A DNA stretch of 64,000 nucleotides from an uncultured Acidobacteriota bacterium (GCA_902825945.1 CADECY010000033.1:1-64000), one strand, 5' to 3'. Positions 42,387 through 52,144 are shown, numbered from the stretch's first letter. The notes: generated by a model from the letters alone, not told the origin. Program-made: numbers and translations.

Positions 42387-43499
42387 TCAGACGACGGCGG
42401 CCTTCACGTTGTGGATCGGCGGGAGCGAATCGAACAGGCAATCCCACTGCTCACCGCCTTCCCTCCCAATCCACAACTGACCGGTCGTCGTGCCAAAGTA
42501 CAACGCGGGTGTCTTGAGGCGGTCCACATCCATCGCGTCGCGAAGGATTGTGAAGTAGCTCTGCTTCTTCGGCAGGCCCTGGGCGAGACGCGCCCATGAG
42601 TTGCCGCCGTTCTCGCTGCGCCAGATCGCCGGCGCGCTTCCGGGGCAGGAACGGGTCATCGGGTCCAAGGGTGCGACGTAGACGGTGTCGGCGTCGTGAG
42701 GATGAACCACGATCGGAAATCCAAAGTCCGACGGCAAGCCCTTGGCAATCGACCGCCACGAATGACCGTAATCGTCGCTACGCAGGACACCGATGTCCGG
42801 GCGAGGTCCACCGGGTCCGGTCCAGTCGGCCCATCCGCCATGGTTCTGCATGTAGAGCCGTCCGGGCGCGCCGTCGTGTCGCGCGATCTTGTGGACGCAC
42901 TGGCCGAACTCCGGATAGGGATCGGGCGCGAATCCGGCACCGACGCCGGTGTTCGAAGCGCAGAACGTCTCGCCGCCGTCCTCACTCAGGTAATGGCCAC
43001 CGGTCGAGATGCCGAGATGAACCCGGTTCCCGTCGCGAACGATGGTGTGCATGCAGAGCCCGCCATTGCCCGGCTGCCACTTGCGCGCGTGATCGTGGTT
43101 GCTGATGCCCGGTACCATTTCCCAGGAATTGCCACCGTCGCGGCTCCTGAATAGCGATGCCGGTTCAACGCCGCACAACAGCTCCTTCTTGCTCGCGCCG
43201 GCTTCGAGCGACCAGATGTTGGCGACGGCGCGGCAATCGTCCTTGGGGAACGCCGGCGCGGACTTCGTTTCCTTGAACGTCTTGCCCAGATCGGTCGAAC
43301 GTAAGATCTTCATTCCGAAAAACGGATTGCAACTGGAAGCAAAGATGCGCGGGTTGCCTCGGGTGTCGACGAGCGTGGAGTACACGGGGACTCCCATGCC
43401 GAACGGCCCGCGGAGCGCGAAACTGCGCCGGCCTGCCGCGGCCTCCGCGACGAAGGCGCCTTTCTTGGTGCCGATCGTAAGGATGATTCGATCCGCCAT
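42387..43499 (-). CDS. BNR/sialidase-like beta-propeller protein
   Basis: 370 residues from ATG 43499. BNR (Asp-box) repeats with the SxDxGxTW pattern are clear: LRSTDLGKTFKET, FRSRDGGNSWEM, LSEDGGETFCASN, LRSDDYGHSWRSI and WRSENGGNSWARL. No signal peptide is visible, so a cytoplasmic or leaderless location is likely. It is one of a pair with the MoaD/ThiS-like gene 2 bases upstream. The propeller fold is well supported, but neither sialidase catalytic residues nor a substrate can be named. The frame is open upstream to 43643 across the MoaD-like gene and is not used. Confidence 0.82.
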   Translation of the reverse strand: MADRIILTIGTKKGAFVAEAAAGRRSFALRGPFGMGVPVYSTLVDTRGNPRIFASSCNPFFGMKILRSTDLGKTFKETKSAPAFPKDDCRAVANIWSLEAGASKKELLCGVEPASLFRSRDGGNSWEMVPGISNHDHARKWQPGNGGLCMHTIVRDGNRVHLGISTGGHYLSEDGGETFCASNTGVGAGFAPDPYPEFGQCVHKIARHDGAPGRLYMQNHGGWADWTGPGGPRPDIGVLRSDDYGHSWRSIAKGLPSDFGFPIVVHPHDADTVYVAPLDPMTRSCPGSAPAIWRSENGGNSWARLAQGLPKKQSYFTILRDAMDVDRLKTPALYFGTTTGQLWIGREGGEQWDCLFDSLPPIHNVKAAVV

Positions 43500-43501
43500 C
43501 T

Positions 43502-43792
43502 TTAGCCTTCCGAGACGGCCGGAAGGAACGTGACCACGTCCCCCGGCTCCAATGTCGTGTCCACCCCATTTGGCAAGTCCCGCACATTGTCGGCGTTGAC
43601 GAACACGTTCAAGTGTTGGCGCACCCGGCCGGTCTCGTCGCACAGGTTACGGTACAAGGCGAACCGGTTTCTCTCGAGATCTTGAAGCGCGTCACGGATG
43701 TTCCGCGCCGAGAGCGAGAGTTCCGCGGCGCCCGCGCAGTAGGTGCGCAAGGGGCCTGGTACGTGGATCGTAATGGCCGGGGCTCGATCCAT
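43502..43792 (-). CDS. MoaD/ThiS-family ubiquitin-like protein
   Basis: 96 residues with the beta-grasp pattern: ITIHVPGPLRTYCAGAAELS strand pair, a central helix (NIRDALQDLERNRFALYRNL), HLNVFVNADNVRDL and the closing LEPGDVVTFLPAVSEG. The C-terminus ends in a single glycine after Glu (SEG), not the GG expected of an activated sulfur carrier. It is adjacent to the BNR propeller gene, a recurrent pairing, with a 2-base gap. No MoaE, ThiG or E1-like partner is nearby. Confidence 0.85.
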   Translation of the reverse strand: MDRAPAITIHVPGPLRTYCAGAAELSLSARNIRDALQDLERNRFALYRNLCDETGRVRQHLNVFVNADNVRDLPNGVDTTLEPGDVVTFLPAVSEG

Positions 43793-43852
43793 GGGGGTGC
43801 TCCGAAATTTAGCATCGCTGAGGGAGTCGATGCAAGGCTCCGTTCAGGAGGG

Positions 43853-44884
43853 TCAGTTCAGGAAATAGCTGCGGTACAGCGTGTCGCGCTGTTTCGGCGT
43901 GAATCCCGCATCGCGGATCATCCGCCGCAGATCCTCTTCGGTTGCGTGATTGCGCGCGCCCGCCGCGGATACGACGTTTTCCTCGATCATGATGCTGCCG
44001 ACGTCGTTGCCGCCGAAGCGCAGGCCCACTTGGCAGGTCTTCAGACCTTGCGTCACCCAAGAGGACTGGACGTTGAGGATGTTGCTCAGGTAGATCCGCG
44101 AAATCGCTAGCGTCTTCAGGTACTCGACCGCGGTGGCTTCCTCTTTGACGAAGCGCCCGAGCGAAGTGTTCTCGCGCTGAAATGACCATGGGATGAACGC
44201 CGTGAATCCGCCCGTTTCAGCTTGCAGATCGCGGATCAGATCGAAGTGGTTCATCCGTTGCTCGATCGTCTCGCCGCATCCGAACATCATCGTCGCGGTG
44301 GTGCGCATGCCGAGCTGGTGCGCCGTTCGATGGACGTCCATCCAATCCTGGGTTCCGCACTTGAGGCGCGAGATCCGGTAGCGCACGGCGTCATCCAGAA
44401 TCTCGGCGCCGCCGCCGGGAATCGAGTCGAGCCCGGAATCGCGCAGGCGCGCGATGGTGTCGCGCAAAGAGAGCCCGCTGACTTCGGCGATGTTGGTCAC
44501 CTCCGGTGCCGACAGGCAGTGCAGGTGGATCGTGAAGCGCTGCTTGATCGACCGGAACAGGTCTTCATACCACTCGATCTTCAGGTCCGGATGCAACCCT
44601 CCCTGCATCAGCACGCCGGTGCCGCCGAGGTCGATCGTCTCCTGGATCTTCTGGAAGATCACTTCCTTCGGCTGGACGTAGCTTTCCTTATGCCCTTTCG
44701 CGCGGTAGAAGGCGCAGAAGCTGCAGTACTCGGTGCAGACGTTGGTGTAGTTGATATTGCGGTCGATGATGTAGGTCACCACTCCGCCCGGATGCAGCTT
44801 TCGCCGCAGTGTGTCCGCTTCCATGCCAATGCCGATGAGGTCATCGGAGCGGAACATGTCGAGTGCCTGTTCGCGTGTCAACAT
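43853..44884 (-). CDS. mqnC: Cyclic dehypoxanthinyl futalosine synthase
   Basis: 343 residues. The radical SAM cluster is CTEYCSFC (CxxxCxxC), with downstream motifs GTGVLMQGGLHPDLKIEWYE, HLHCLSAPEVTNIAEVSG, DSIPGGGAEILDD and TTATMMFGCGETIEQRMNH typical of MqnC/CofH-like enzymes. MqnC cyclises dehypoxanthine futalosine in the futalosine pathway of menaquinone synthesis. The next gene on the strand, mqnA, lies 1 base away; both are expected in the same pathway. mqnB, mqnD and mqnE are not in the window. Confidence 0.95.
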   Translation of the reverse strand: MLTREQALDMFRSDDLIGIGMEADTLRRKLHPGGVVTYIIDRNINYTNVCTEYCSFCAFYRAKGHKESYVQPKEVIFQKIQETIDLGGTGVLMQGGLHPDLKIEWYEDLFRSIKQRFTIHLHCLSAPEVTNIAEVSGLSLRDTIARLRDSGLDSIPGGGAEILDDAVRYRISRLKCGTQDWMDVHRTAHQLGMRTTATMMFGCGETIEQRMNHFDLIRDLQAETGGFTAFIPWSFQRENTSLGRFVKEEATAVEYLKTLAISRIYLSNILNVQSSWVTQGLKTCQVGLRFGGNDVGSIMIEENVVSAAGARNHATEEDLRRMIRDAGFTPKQRDTLYRSYFLN

Positions 44885-44885
44885 T

Positions 44886-45698
44886 CTAAAGCTTCCCTGC
44901 TGAACTGATGCTACCAGCGTAATCGAGTTCGGAAACGTAGCGCAGAAAGGTCTCGAGTCCGCGCTCTTCCTCGGGGCCGATCTCGAACTGAATGTGGCGC
45001 GTCAAATACTCGCGGACCGCCGGTTCGGAGAACCCGCGCGCGACGGATTCCCGCCGCACGATTTCTTCCATGTGCGACAGCCCGAACGAGAGCGACCGGC
45101 GGAACATCGCCTCTAGCCTCACTGGACCCAGCGCTGCGAGCCGTTCCGCCCGCCCGGACCATAACGCGAACACCATCGGCAGCTTGGTCAGATTCCACCA
45201 CTCCTCGCCGAGATCGAGCGCGCGATTCGGCAGCGAACCGGGATCGACTCGAAGCGCCGCGTCTCCGATCAGCAGTGCCGCGTCGGCCGCTTCGAGCATC
45301 GTATCGAGATCCGGCCGCATTGCGATCAGCGCGGGGTTGCAATCGAAGCGGTGCTTCAGAATCACCCGCGAAAGTTGCACCGAGGTGCGCGAGCCCGTGT
45401 CGGTGGCGAGCGTCCGGATGCGGCGCGGATCGCACTTGGTGATCAGTAGAATCGAACGGACCGCTCCGCGTGCCGCGATTCCGGTGCCGCGGATCCAGTC
45501 CCAGCCGTTCCGGTGCATCTCGGCCACCGGCACGATACCCAAGTCCGCCTCGCCCGCTGCCACTTGCCGTGCGCATTCGGAAGGAACGGCAAACGACAGA
45601 TCACACGCGGCGCGATCGTCCCCATGTAGCATGCCCCAAACCAAAGGCACGGTGTTCAGATAGCTCACCGTGCTCACCAACGGTTTTCTGGAACTCAA
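44886..45698 (-). CDS. mqnA: Chorismate dehydratase
   Basis: 270 residues with the MqnA pattern: VSTVSYLNTVPLVWGM at the start, VPSECARQVAAGEADLGIVP near 38-57 and ALLIGDAALRVDP in the middle. The protein has the periplasmic-binding-like fold and makes 3-enolpyruvyl-benzoate from chorismate, the first step of the futalosine route. The start is uncertain: TTG at 45698 gives a short leader, while GTG codons a few residues later are also possible. The gene diverges from the amidohydrolase at 45722 over a very short gap. Confidence 0.9.
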   Translation of the reverse strand: MSSRKPLVSTVSYLNTVPLVWGMLHGDDRAACDLSFAVPSECARQVAAGEADLGIVPVAEMHRNGWDWIRGTGIAARGAVRSILLITKCDPRRIRTLATDTGSRTSVQLSRVILKHRFDCNPALIAMRPDLDTMLEAADAALLIGDAALRVDPGSLPNRALDLGEEWWNLTKLPMVFALWSGRAERLAALGPVRLEAMFRRSLSFGLSHMEEIVRRESVARGFSEPAVREYLTRHIQFEIGPEEERGLETFLRYVSELDYAGSISSAGKL

Positions 45699-45721
45699 TT
45701 TTCAGGGTAGCATTGGGGTCT

Positions 45722-47434
45722 ATGCGTTTTCTCTTCGCGGCACTTTTTGGGTACACCCGCACAACGGACTCGCTGCGGCACCCCACCCGCTACGTGTTCC
45801 TGGACCTCTGGAGCCGCGCCTTCGCGGTCTGTGCGCTTCTGACGATCGCCGTCCAGGCTCAGGAATTCGACATCGTGATCCGGAACGGCCGTGTCGTGGA
45901 CGGCATGGGCAACCCGTGGTATCGCGCCGATATCGGCGTGCGAGGTGGCGCCATCGCCGAGATCGGAAACCTCGCGGGTCGCCCTGCCAGGCGCACTCTC
46001 GACGCCAAAGGGCAGATCGTCTCCCCCGGATTCGTCGACATGATGGGCGCGGCGAGTTCGCCGATGCTGCTCGATCCGCGGACGGCGATCAGCAAGCTTT
46101 CGCAAGGCATCACCACGATCTTCGCGGGCGAAGGCGGATCGGAAGCGCCGCAGACACCGGAGACGCTGAGCGGCGAATTCACCAAGGCTGGCTATCGCTG
46201 GTCGACTTTCGGCGAGTACTTCCGCCTGCTCGAAAAGCGAGGCATGGGCGTCAACGCGATTCACAACGTGGGGGCCGCGCAACTGCGCCGCGTGGCGATC
46301 GGAATGGAGGATCGCGAGCCCACCGCCGCCGAACTCCAGAAGATGCGCGATCTTGGCGCGCAGGCCATGCGTGACGGCGCCATTGGCTTTTCGACCGCGC
46401 TGATCTATCCGCCCGGAACCTACGCCAAGCGTGAAGAGTTGGTCGAGATCGGCAAGGTGGTGGGCCAGTTCGGCGGCATCTATTCGACGCACATGCGCAA
46501 CGAGAGCAACCAGCTTCTCGATGCGATCGCCGAGGCGCTCGATATCGGAAAACGTGCCGGAATTCCAGTCCACATCTATCATCTGAAGGCCGCAGGCGAA
46601 GAGAACTGGCCGCTCATGCAGAGGGCGATCGACACGATCGCGAACGCGCGAAAGCAAGGCATGGATGTCACCGCGGACATCTATCCCTACATCCGCAACG
46701 GACTCGGATTGAGCGCGCTCGTGCATCCGCGCCACTTCGCGAAAGGACGCGATCCGTTCGTGCGCCAACTTGCCGATCCGGCGTTTCGCGCCCAACTCCG
46801 CAAGGAGGTGGAGGAGACCTCGAACTGGGAGAACTGGTATCGCCACGTGGGCAAGACGTGGGAGAACATCTTGATCGCCCAGGTGGGTTCGGTCAGCAAC
46901 AAGCGCATGGAAGGCAAGTCCCTCGCCGAAGCCGCCAAGATGGCGGGCAAGGACGAATGGACGATGTTCTTCGACCTGCTCGCCGCGGGAGACATCAGCG
47001 TCAATCCCAAGAGCATGAACGAAGAGCAGAAACATTTGGCCATGCGTACGTTTTTCGTGAGTTTCGATACGGACGCGGGCCCGCTGAACCCGGCGAACGC
47101 CACGGGAGCGCATCCGCGCGCGTTCGGGAGCTTCCCGCGCGTGCTGGCTAAGTACGTCCGCGAAGATCGCGTGATTCCGCTCGAGGAGGCGATTCGCAAG
47201 CTGACGTCTCTCGCCGCGAACCGGCTGAAACTCCACGACCGTGGCCGCGTCGCCGTGGGCATGGCGGCCGACCTGGTGGTTTTCGACCCGGACCGCATCC
47301 AGGATCATGCGAGCTTCACCGATCCACTCGAGCTCTCGACCGGGATCGAGTGGGTGCTGGTCAACGGCAAGGTGGCGTTCGAAAATGGCGCGATGACGGG
47401 CGAACTGGCGGGCCGTGTGTTGCGGAGGCGGTAG
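45722..47434 (+). CDS. N-acyl-D-amino-acid deacylase-type amidohydrolase
   Basis: 570 residues if ATG 45722 is the start. A GTG at 45794 is an alternative and would give a tighter signal peptide (ending LLTIAVQAQ). Amidohydrolase features are FDIVIRNGRVVDGMGNPWYR, KGQIVSPGFVDM, YSTHMRNESNQLLDA (His ligand), HIYHLKAAG and GRVAVGMAADLVVFDPDRI. The usual first metal motif HxH after PGFVD is weak here: PGFVDMMGAASS. It probably removes acyl groups from D-amino acids or related substrates outside the cytoplasm. Confidence 0.88.
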   Translation: MRFLFAALFGYTRTTDSLRHPTRYVFLDLWSRAFAVCALLTIAVQAQEFDIVIRNGRVVDGMGNPWYRADIGVRGGAIAEIGNLAGRPARRTLDAKGQIVSPGFVDMMGAASSPMLLDPRTAISKLSQGITTIFAGEGGSEAPQTPETLSGEFTKAGYRWSTFGEYFRLLEKRGMGVNAIHNVGAAQLRRVAIGMEDREPTAAELQKMRDLGAQAMRDGAIGFSTALIYPPGTYAKREELVEIGKVVGQFGGIYSTHMRNESNQLLDAIAEALDIGKRAGIPVHIYHLKAAGEENWPLMQRAIDTIANARKQGMDVTADIYPYIRNGLGLSALVHPRHFAKGRDPFVRQLADPAFRAQLRKEVEETSNWENWYRHVGKTWENILIAQVGSVSNKRMEGKSLAEAAKMAGKDEWTMFFDLLAAGDISVNPKSMNEEQKHLAMRTFFVSFDTDAGPLNPANATGAHPRAFGSFPRVLAKYVREDRVIPLEEAIRKLTSLAANRLKLHDRGRVAVGMAADLVVFDPDRIQDHASFTDPLELSTGIEWVLVNGKVAFENGAMTGELAGRVLRRR

Positions 47435-47808
47435 GCAAGCTCACCAAGTCCGGCGTGCTTTGCCATCCTCGAACCAGCTCCGGTAGCGTTTTCGCCGGCC
47501 TCGTTGATAGGCCCATACGGCGGAATCCCATCGGAACCTCCAGAGGCGCTGCACGACGAGACAGCCCTCGGTTTGCACGATGCGGTACGTCGAGTCGACG
47601 CAGCCGGCAATGCCCATGAGAGGGAGGATCGACCGCGGCGCATGCCAGGAGCAAGCCCGCGAGCGACTGCGGTCCAGTGTCCATCACCAGGACGATGGCC
47701 CTGGTACACCCAACCCGAGGAACCCAAACGCTGCCGGAAGGCAAAGTTTCTCGCACCACCAGCAACACCGCCGATCCCGGCGCACTCGGATTTTGATAAA
47801 ACAGGACC
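47435..47808. other. 374 bases without a convincing gene
   Basis: No frame in this gap has a family signature. On the minus strand a piece near 47440-47620 reads MGIAGCVDSTYRIVQTEG and then CLVVQRLWRFRWDSAVWAYQ and has mild protein-like composition with many Trp and Arg, but it lacks a good start and stops quickly. The following DUF1501 gene (47809) presumably has its promoter here. No terminator hairpin was found by eye. Confidence 0.35.
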
Positions 47809-49239
47809 ATGCCCGAACTCCCGGTCTCCCGCCGCCGCCTGCTGCAAATGAGCGGCCTCGGCTTCGGCAATCTCGCGCTGGCGCACCTGCTGGCAAGCGA
47901 GGGCCGCGCCGCGACAGGCGCCGTCGACCTCAAGCCGCGCCCCACGCACTTCGAGCCGCAGGCAAAAGCGGTGATTCAGTTCATTCAGTCCGGCGGGCCC
48001 AGCCAGATGGATCTGTTCGATCCCAAGCCGATGCTCACCAAGATGGCGGGCAAGCCGCATCCGGATGGCGTCGAGATCCATCAGCCGAACAACAAGAATA
48101 CGCTGCTGCCGAGCCCGTTCGAGTTCAAGCGATATGGACAGTCCGGCATGGATATCTCCGAAGTTCTGCCGCACCTGCCCTCGATCGTCGACAATCTCAC
48201 CTTCATCCGTTCGATGCAGACCGAGCACAACAACCATCTCGAAGGGTTGAACATGCTGCTCACCTGCAAGATCCATCCGGGCCGCCCCGTGTTCGGTGCA
48301 TGGGTCAGCTACGCGCTCGGGACCGTGAGCCAGAATCTTCCGGCGTACGTCGTGCTGCGCGATCCCGGCGGATATCCGGTCGGCAGCCGGCAGCTTTGGG
48401 CCAGCGGCTACTTGCCCGCGCTATTCCAGGGCGTCGAGTTCAACACGAAGGGCGTTCCGGTGCACTATCTCGCGCCGCCGCAGCCGCTCCCTCCAGGCGT
48501 GCAACGCGAGACCCTGAACCTCCTCGCCGAAATGAACAAGGAACACGCATCGCGACATCCCGGCGAGTCGGAACTCGACGCGCGAATCGAAAACTTCGAA
48601 CTCGCGGCGCGGATGCAACTCGCGGCGCCGGACGTGCTCGACGTCTCCAAGGAATCGGAGGCGACACGCAAGCTCTATGGGCTCGACGATCCGGTCACCG
48701 AACCATACGGGACCCGCTGCCTGATGGCGCGCCGCCTCATCGAAGCAGGCGTACGATTCGTGCAGATCTTCCCGACCCCGGGTCAGCCCTGGGATCACCA
48801 CGACAAGCTGCCGTCGCAGATGCGCAAGATGTGCGCCGAGACCGACAAGCCCGCGGTGGCGCTGGTCAAAGATCTAAAGGAGCGCGGACTACTCGATACG
48901 ACGATCGTGCAGTGGACCGGTGAGTTCGGGCGCCTGCCCACCACGCAGAACGGCGATGGCCGCGATCACAACCGCAATGCGTTCACGATGTGGCTCGCGG
49001 GCGGCGGACTGAAACCCGGATTGATCCATGGTGCCACCGACGATTTCGGATACAAGGCCGTCGTCGATCGGGTGAGCACGCCGGACCTGATGGCGACGTT
49101 GCTGCATCAACTCGGGCTCGATCACCGTAAGTTGCAGGTGTCGCACGGAGGCCGGGTCGAAACGCCGTCCGACGTGACGGTGACCGGCGCCAAGGTCCGG
49201 GGCGAGTTGTTGTCGCGGCCCGTGAGGATCTCCGCATGA
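47809..49239 (+). CDS. DUF1501 family protein
   Basis: 476 residues. A TAT-like leader (PVSRRRLLQMSGLGFGNLAL) precedes the alkaline-phosphatase-like fold: IQFIQSGGPSQMDLFDPKP, FIRSMQTEHNNHLEGLNML, GVRFVQIFPTPGQPWDHHDK and VQWTGEFGRLPTTQ, with DGRDHNRNAFTMWLAGGG near the end. The stop overlaps the start of the PSD1 gene by 4 bases (ATGA). Note that here DUF1501 comes first, the reverse of the 33471-37311 pair. Confidence 0.9.
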   Translation: MPELPVSRRRLLQMSGLGFGNLALAHLLASEGRAATGAVDLKPRPTHFEPQAKAVIQFIQSGGPSQMDLFDPKPMLTKMAGKPHPDGVEIHQPNNKNTLLPSPFEFKRYGQSGMDISEVLPHLPSIVDNLTFIRSMQTEHNNHLEGLNMLLTCKIHPGRPVFGAWVSYALGTVSQNLPAYVVLRDPGGYPVGSRQLWASGYLPALFQGVEFNTKGVPVHYLAPPQPLPPGVQRETLNLLAEMNKEHASRHPGESELDARIENFELAARMQLAAPDVLDVSKESEATRKLYGLDDPVTEPYGTRCLMARRLIEAGVRFVQIFPTPGQPWDHHDKLPSQMRKMCAETDKPAVALVKDLKERGLLDTTIVQWTGEFGRLPTTQNGDGRDHNRNAFTMWLAGGGLKPGLIHGATDDFGYKAVVDRVSTPDLMATLLHQLGLDHRKLQVSHGGRVETPSDVTVTGAKVRGELLSRPVRISA

Positions 49240-52136
49240 GGTGGCTGCTTCTCGTTCCGTCGCTCGCGTTCGCGCAAGAGGTTGTCTTCGAAAAAGACGT
49301 ACTCCCGATTTTCACCGCGAACTGCTTCACTTGTCACGGCAAGACGGTGCCGCGCAACGGACTCGATCTGCGCACCGCCGCATCGGCGCTGCGTGGCAGT
49401 CACAATGGCGCGGTCATCGAGCCGGGAAAGCTCGACAAGAGCCTGCTTTGGGAGAAGGTCTCCAAGAAATTGATGCCGCCTGCGGCCTACAACCAGAAGC
49501 TGACGGACGAACAGATCGCGACGATCCAGCGCTGGATCGAAGGCGGCGCCAAGTCGAGCGCGATGACTGGCGGCGAGGAGCATCCGTCGCTCGTGCGCTA
49601 TCGCGACGAGATTCAGCCGATCCTGAAGCAACGCTGCGGGGGTTGCCACGGTGGCTCGAAGCCGGCCGCGGGCCTTGATGTCGCGAGTCTGAAGTCGCTG
49701 CTGAAGGGCAGCGCGTCCGGACCCGTCGTCGTCGAGTTTGCATCTGAAAAGAGCCTGCTGGTACGCCGCGTGATTCAGGGCACGATGCCGCCCAAAGGCG
49801 CGGGCGAGCCCGTTCCTATAACCGAGATCACCAAGCTGCGGCAGTGGGTGGACGCGGGCGGATTCGTTGATCCGGTGGGCAAGGAGACCGATCCTGCCGA
49901 CCGTCCCTTCACCTCCGCCGAAGCTCCGCCTGTTACCGCGAAAGATCGCGAGTTCTGGTCGTTCCGCACGCCTCTTCGCGCGGCAGTGCCCAAGCCGAAG
50001 GCAGCGGCGAAGGTTCGGAATCCGATCGACGCGTTCCTGCTCGCCAAACTCGAGGCCGCCGGGCTCGGATACTCGCCCGAGGCGTCGAAACGCGAATTGT
50101 CGCGGCGTGTCACGTTCGATCTGACGGGACTCCCACCCACGCCCGATGAGACGAAGGCGTTCCTCGCCGACACCAAGCCCGATGCCTACGAGCGGCTCGT
50201 CGACCGTCTGCTCGAATCGAAGCACTATGGCGAACGCTGGGGACGCCAGTGGCTCGACGCGGCCGGTTATTCCGACACCGCGATGCGCGATTACGATATC
50301 GGCAAGATCTACTACTACCCGGGAATGTGGCGCTATCGCGATTACGTGATCCGCGCGACGAACGACGACAAGCCTTGGGATCGATTCCTCACCGAACAGA
50401 TCGCGGGCGACGAACTCGTGGATTGGCGCAACGCGAAAAAGTACACGCCCGAGACAGTGGAACTGCTCGCCGCCACCGGCTACATGCGCAACATCCTCGA
50501 CCGGACCGATGAAGACATCACCAACTTCCCAACCGAGCGCTACGAGGCGATGTTCCATCTCGTCGAGAAAATGTCGAGTGGCGTGCTCGGGCTGACGGTC
50601 GGTTGCGCGCGCTGCCACAGCCACAAGTACGATCCGGTGCCGCAGCGCGACTACTATCGATTCCTGTCGTTGATCGCCACTTCGTACAACCCCGTCGAAT
50701 GGATTCAAGCGCGCAAACGCTGGATCCATCACGTGTCGAAGCCCGAGCAGAAGGAGATCGAAGACCACAATGCCGAGATCGACCGGCAGTTGAAACCGCT
50801 GCGTGACCGGGCGGCCAAGCTTCGCCAGCCGTATGAAGAGAAGCTGCGCGGCGCGAGGCTCGAAAAGATTCCCGAAGCCGTGCGCGCCGAGACGAAGCTC
50901 GCCTACGAAACGGCGGCGGACAAGCGCGGCGAAGTGCAGAAATTCCTGTACGAGAAGTTCGGCAAACAACTCGACGTTCCGGCGAGCGAAGTCGATAAGG
51001 CGCTGGCGCCCGCCGATGCCGAAGCGAATCGCAAGATCCTGACCGACATCAAGTCGCTCGAAGGTTTCAAACGCCCGCTCGAGGAGTTGAACGTGTTGTG
51101 GGACGTGGGCAAAGAGCCCACGATCCGCCTGCTGCAACGCGGCAGCGTCGAGAATCCCGGCCCCAAAGTCACGCCCGGATTCCTGACCGTGCTCTCCGCT
51201 CCGGAGAAGACCGGCTTCGCCAAACCGGCCGAGGCCAAAGGTGAAACCAGCGGGCGCCGTCTCGCGCTCGCGCAATGGCTCACCAGCCGCGACCATCCGC
51301 TCACCGCGCGCGTGATCGTGAATCGAATCTGGCAGAATCACTTCGGCGTGGGCATCGTCGCGACGCCGGACAATTTCGGCAAGCAAGGCGCGCGTCCCAC
51401 GCATCCGGAGCTGCTCGATTGGCTGGCGGTCGATTTCATGGAGAATGGATGGAAGGCGAAGCGGCTGCACCGGATGATCGTGTTGTCGAACGCCTATCGC
51501 CAGACCTCACGCCGCGACGCGCAGGGCGCCAAGGCCACCCAGGCCGATGCCGAAAACTCGCTGCTGTGGCGCATGAATCTGCGCCGGTTGCAGGCCGAGG
51601 AGCTGCGCGATTCGATGCTCGAAGTGAGCGGACAGCTCGATCGCAAGATGGGTGGCCCGTCGTTGATGCTCGAGCTCGAGCGCACGGGCCTGCATCGCAT
51701 CACTTCGGACTACGCTCCCGAAGCAAACCGCCGGAGTCTCTACATCCTCGCGCGCCGCAACTATCCCTACGATTGGCTACGCGTGTTCGACTATCCGGTG
51801 ATCGATACCAATTGCACGCGCCGCGCGAATTCGGCGACGCCGCTGCAGTCGCTAACGCTGATGAACAGCGATTTCATGTGGGATCGCGCGGACGCTCTTC
51901 GCGATCGCGCCTGGAAGGCCGCGCCGGAGACAGCCTCGCGGATCGATGCGCTCTATCGCTTCGCACTGCAGCGCGAGCCAACCGCCCGCGAGCGCGATCT
52001 CGCCGCCACGCACCTCGAGCGGCAGGCTGAACTCCACCAGCGTGCCAACATAGCGCCAGAGCAGGCGCGGCAAAAGGCCTTCGTCAGTTTGGCGCAGGCG
52101 GTGTTGTCGAGCAGCGAGTTCCTGTACGTGGATTGA
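49236..52136 (+). CDS. PSCyt1/DUF1549/DUF1553 multi-domain protein
   Basis: 966 residues with a signal peptide (MRWLLLVPSLAFAQ). Two planctomycete-cytochrome-like segments carry CxxCH haem motifs, NCFTCHGK at residue 30 and CGGCHGG at 134. DUF1549 then begins near 265 and includes GCARCHSHKYDP near 457; DUF1553 follows (RVIVNRIWQNHFGVGIVATP). Three CxxCH motifs against one in the paralogue at 33471. Secreted, likely periplasmic or outer-surface; electron transfer or polymer degradation is suggested for the family. Its reading frame is intact throughout. Confidence 0.92.
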   Translation: MRWLLLVPSLAFAQEVVFEKDVLPIFTANCFTCHGKTVPRNGLDLRTAASALRGSHNGAVIEPGKLDKSLLWEKVSKKLMPPAAYNQKLTDEQIATIQRWIEGGAKSSAMTGGEEHPSLVRYRDEIQPILKQRCGGCHGGSKPAAGLDVASLKSLLKGSASGPVVVEFASEKSLLVRRVIQGTMPPKGAGEPVPITEITKLRQWVDAGGFVDPVGKETDPADRPFTSAEAPPVTAKDREFWSFRTPLRAAVPKPKAAAKVRNPIDAFLLAKLEAAGLGYSPEASKRELSRRVTFDLTGLPPTPDETKAFLADTKPDAYERLVDRLLESKHYGERWGRQWLDAAGYSDTAMRDYDIGKIYYYPGMWRYRDYVIRATNDDKPWDRFLTEQIAGDELVDWRNAKKYTPETVELLAATGYMRNILDRTDEDITNFPTERYEAMFHLVEKMSSGVLGLTVGCARCHSHKYDPVPQRDYYRFLSLIATSYNPVEWIQARKRWIHHVSKPEQKEIEDHNAEIDRQLKPLRDRAAKLRQPYEEKLRGARLEKIPEAVRAETKLAYETAADKRGEVQKFLYEKFGKQLDVPASEVDKALAPADAEANRKILTDIKSLEGFKRPLEELNVLWDVGKEPTIRLLQRGSVENPGPKVTPGFLTVLSAPEKTGFAKPAEAKGETSGRRLALAQWLTSRDHPLTARVIVNRIWQNHFGVGIVATPDNFGKQGARPTHPELLDWLAVDFMENGWKAKRLHRMIVLSNAYRQTSRRDAQGAKATQADAENSLLWRMNLRRLQAEELRDSMLEVSGQLDRKMGGPSLMLELERTGLHRITSDYAPEANRRSLYILARRNYPYDWLRVFDYPVIDTNCTRRANSATPLQSLTLMNSDFMWDRADALRDRAWKAAPETASRIDALYRFALQREPTARERDLAATHLERQAELHQRANIAPEQARQKAFVSLAQAVLSSSEFLYVD

Positions 52137-52144
52137 AGCGGCAG

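Noticed and set aside
49122..51470. Minus-strand open frame of 782 codons
   Set aside because: Antisense to the PSCyt1/DUF1549 gene; composition (His, Arg, Asp-rich) and lack of motifs show a shadow.
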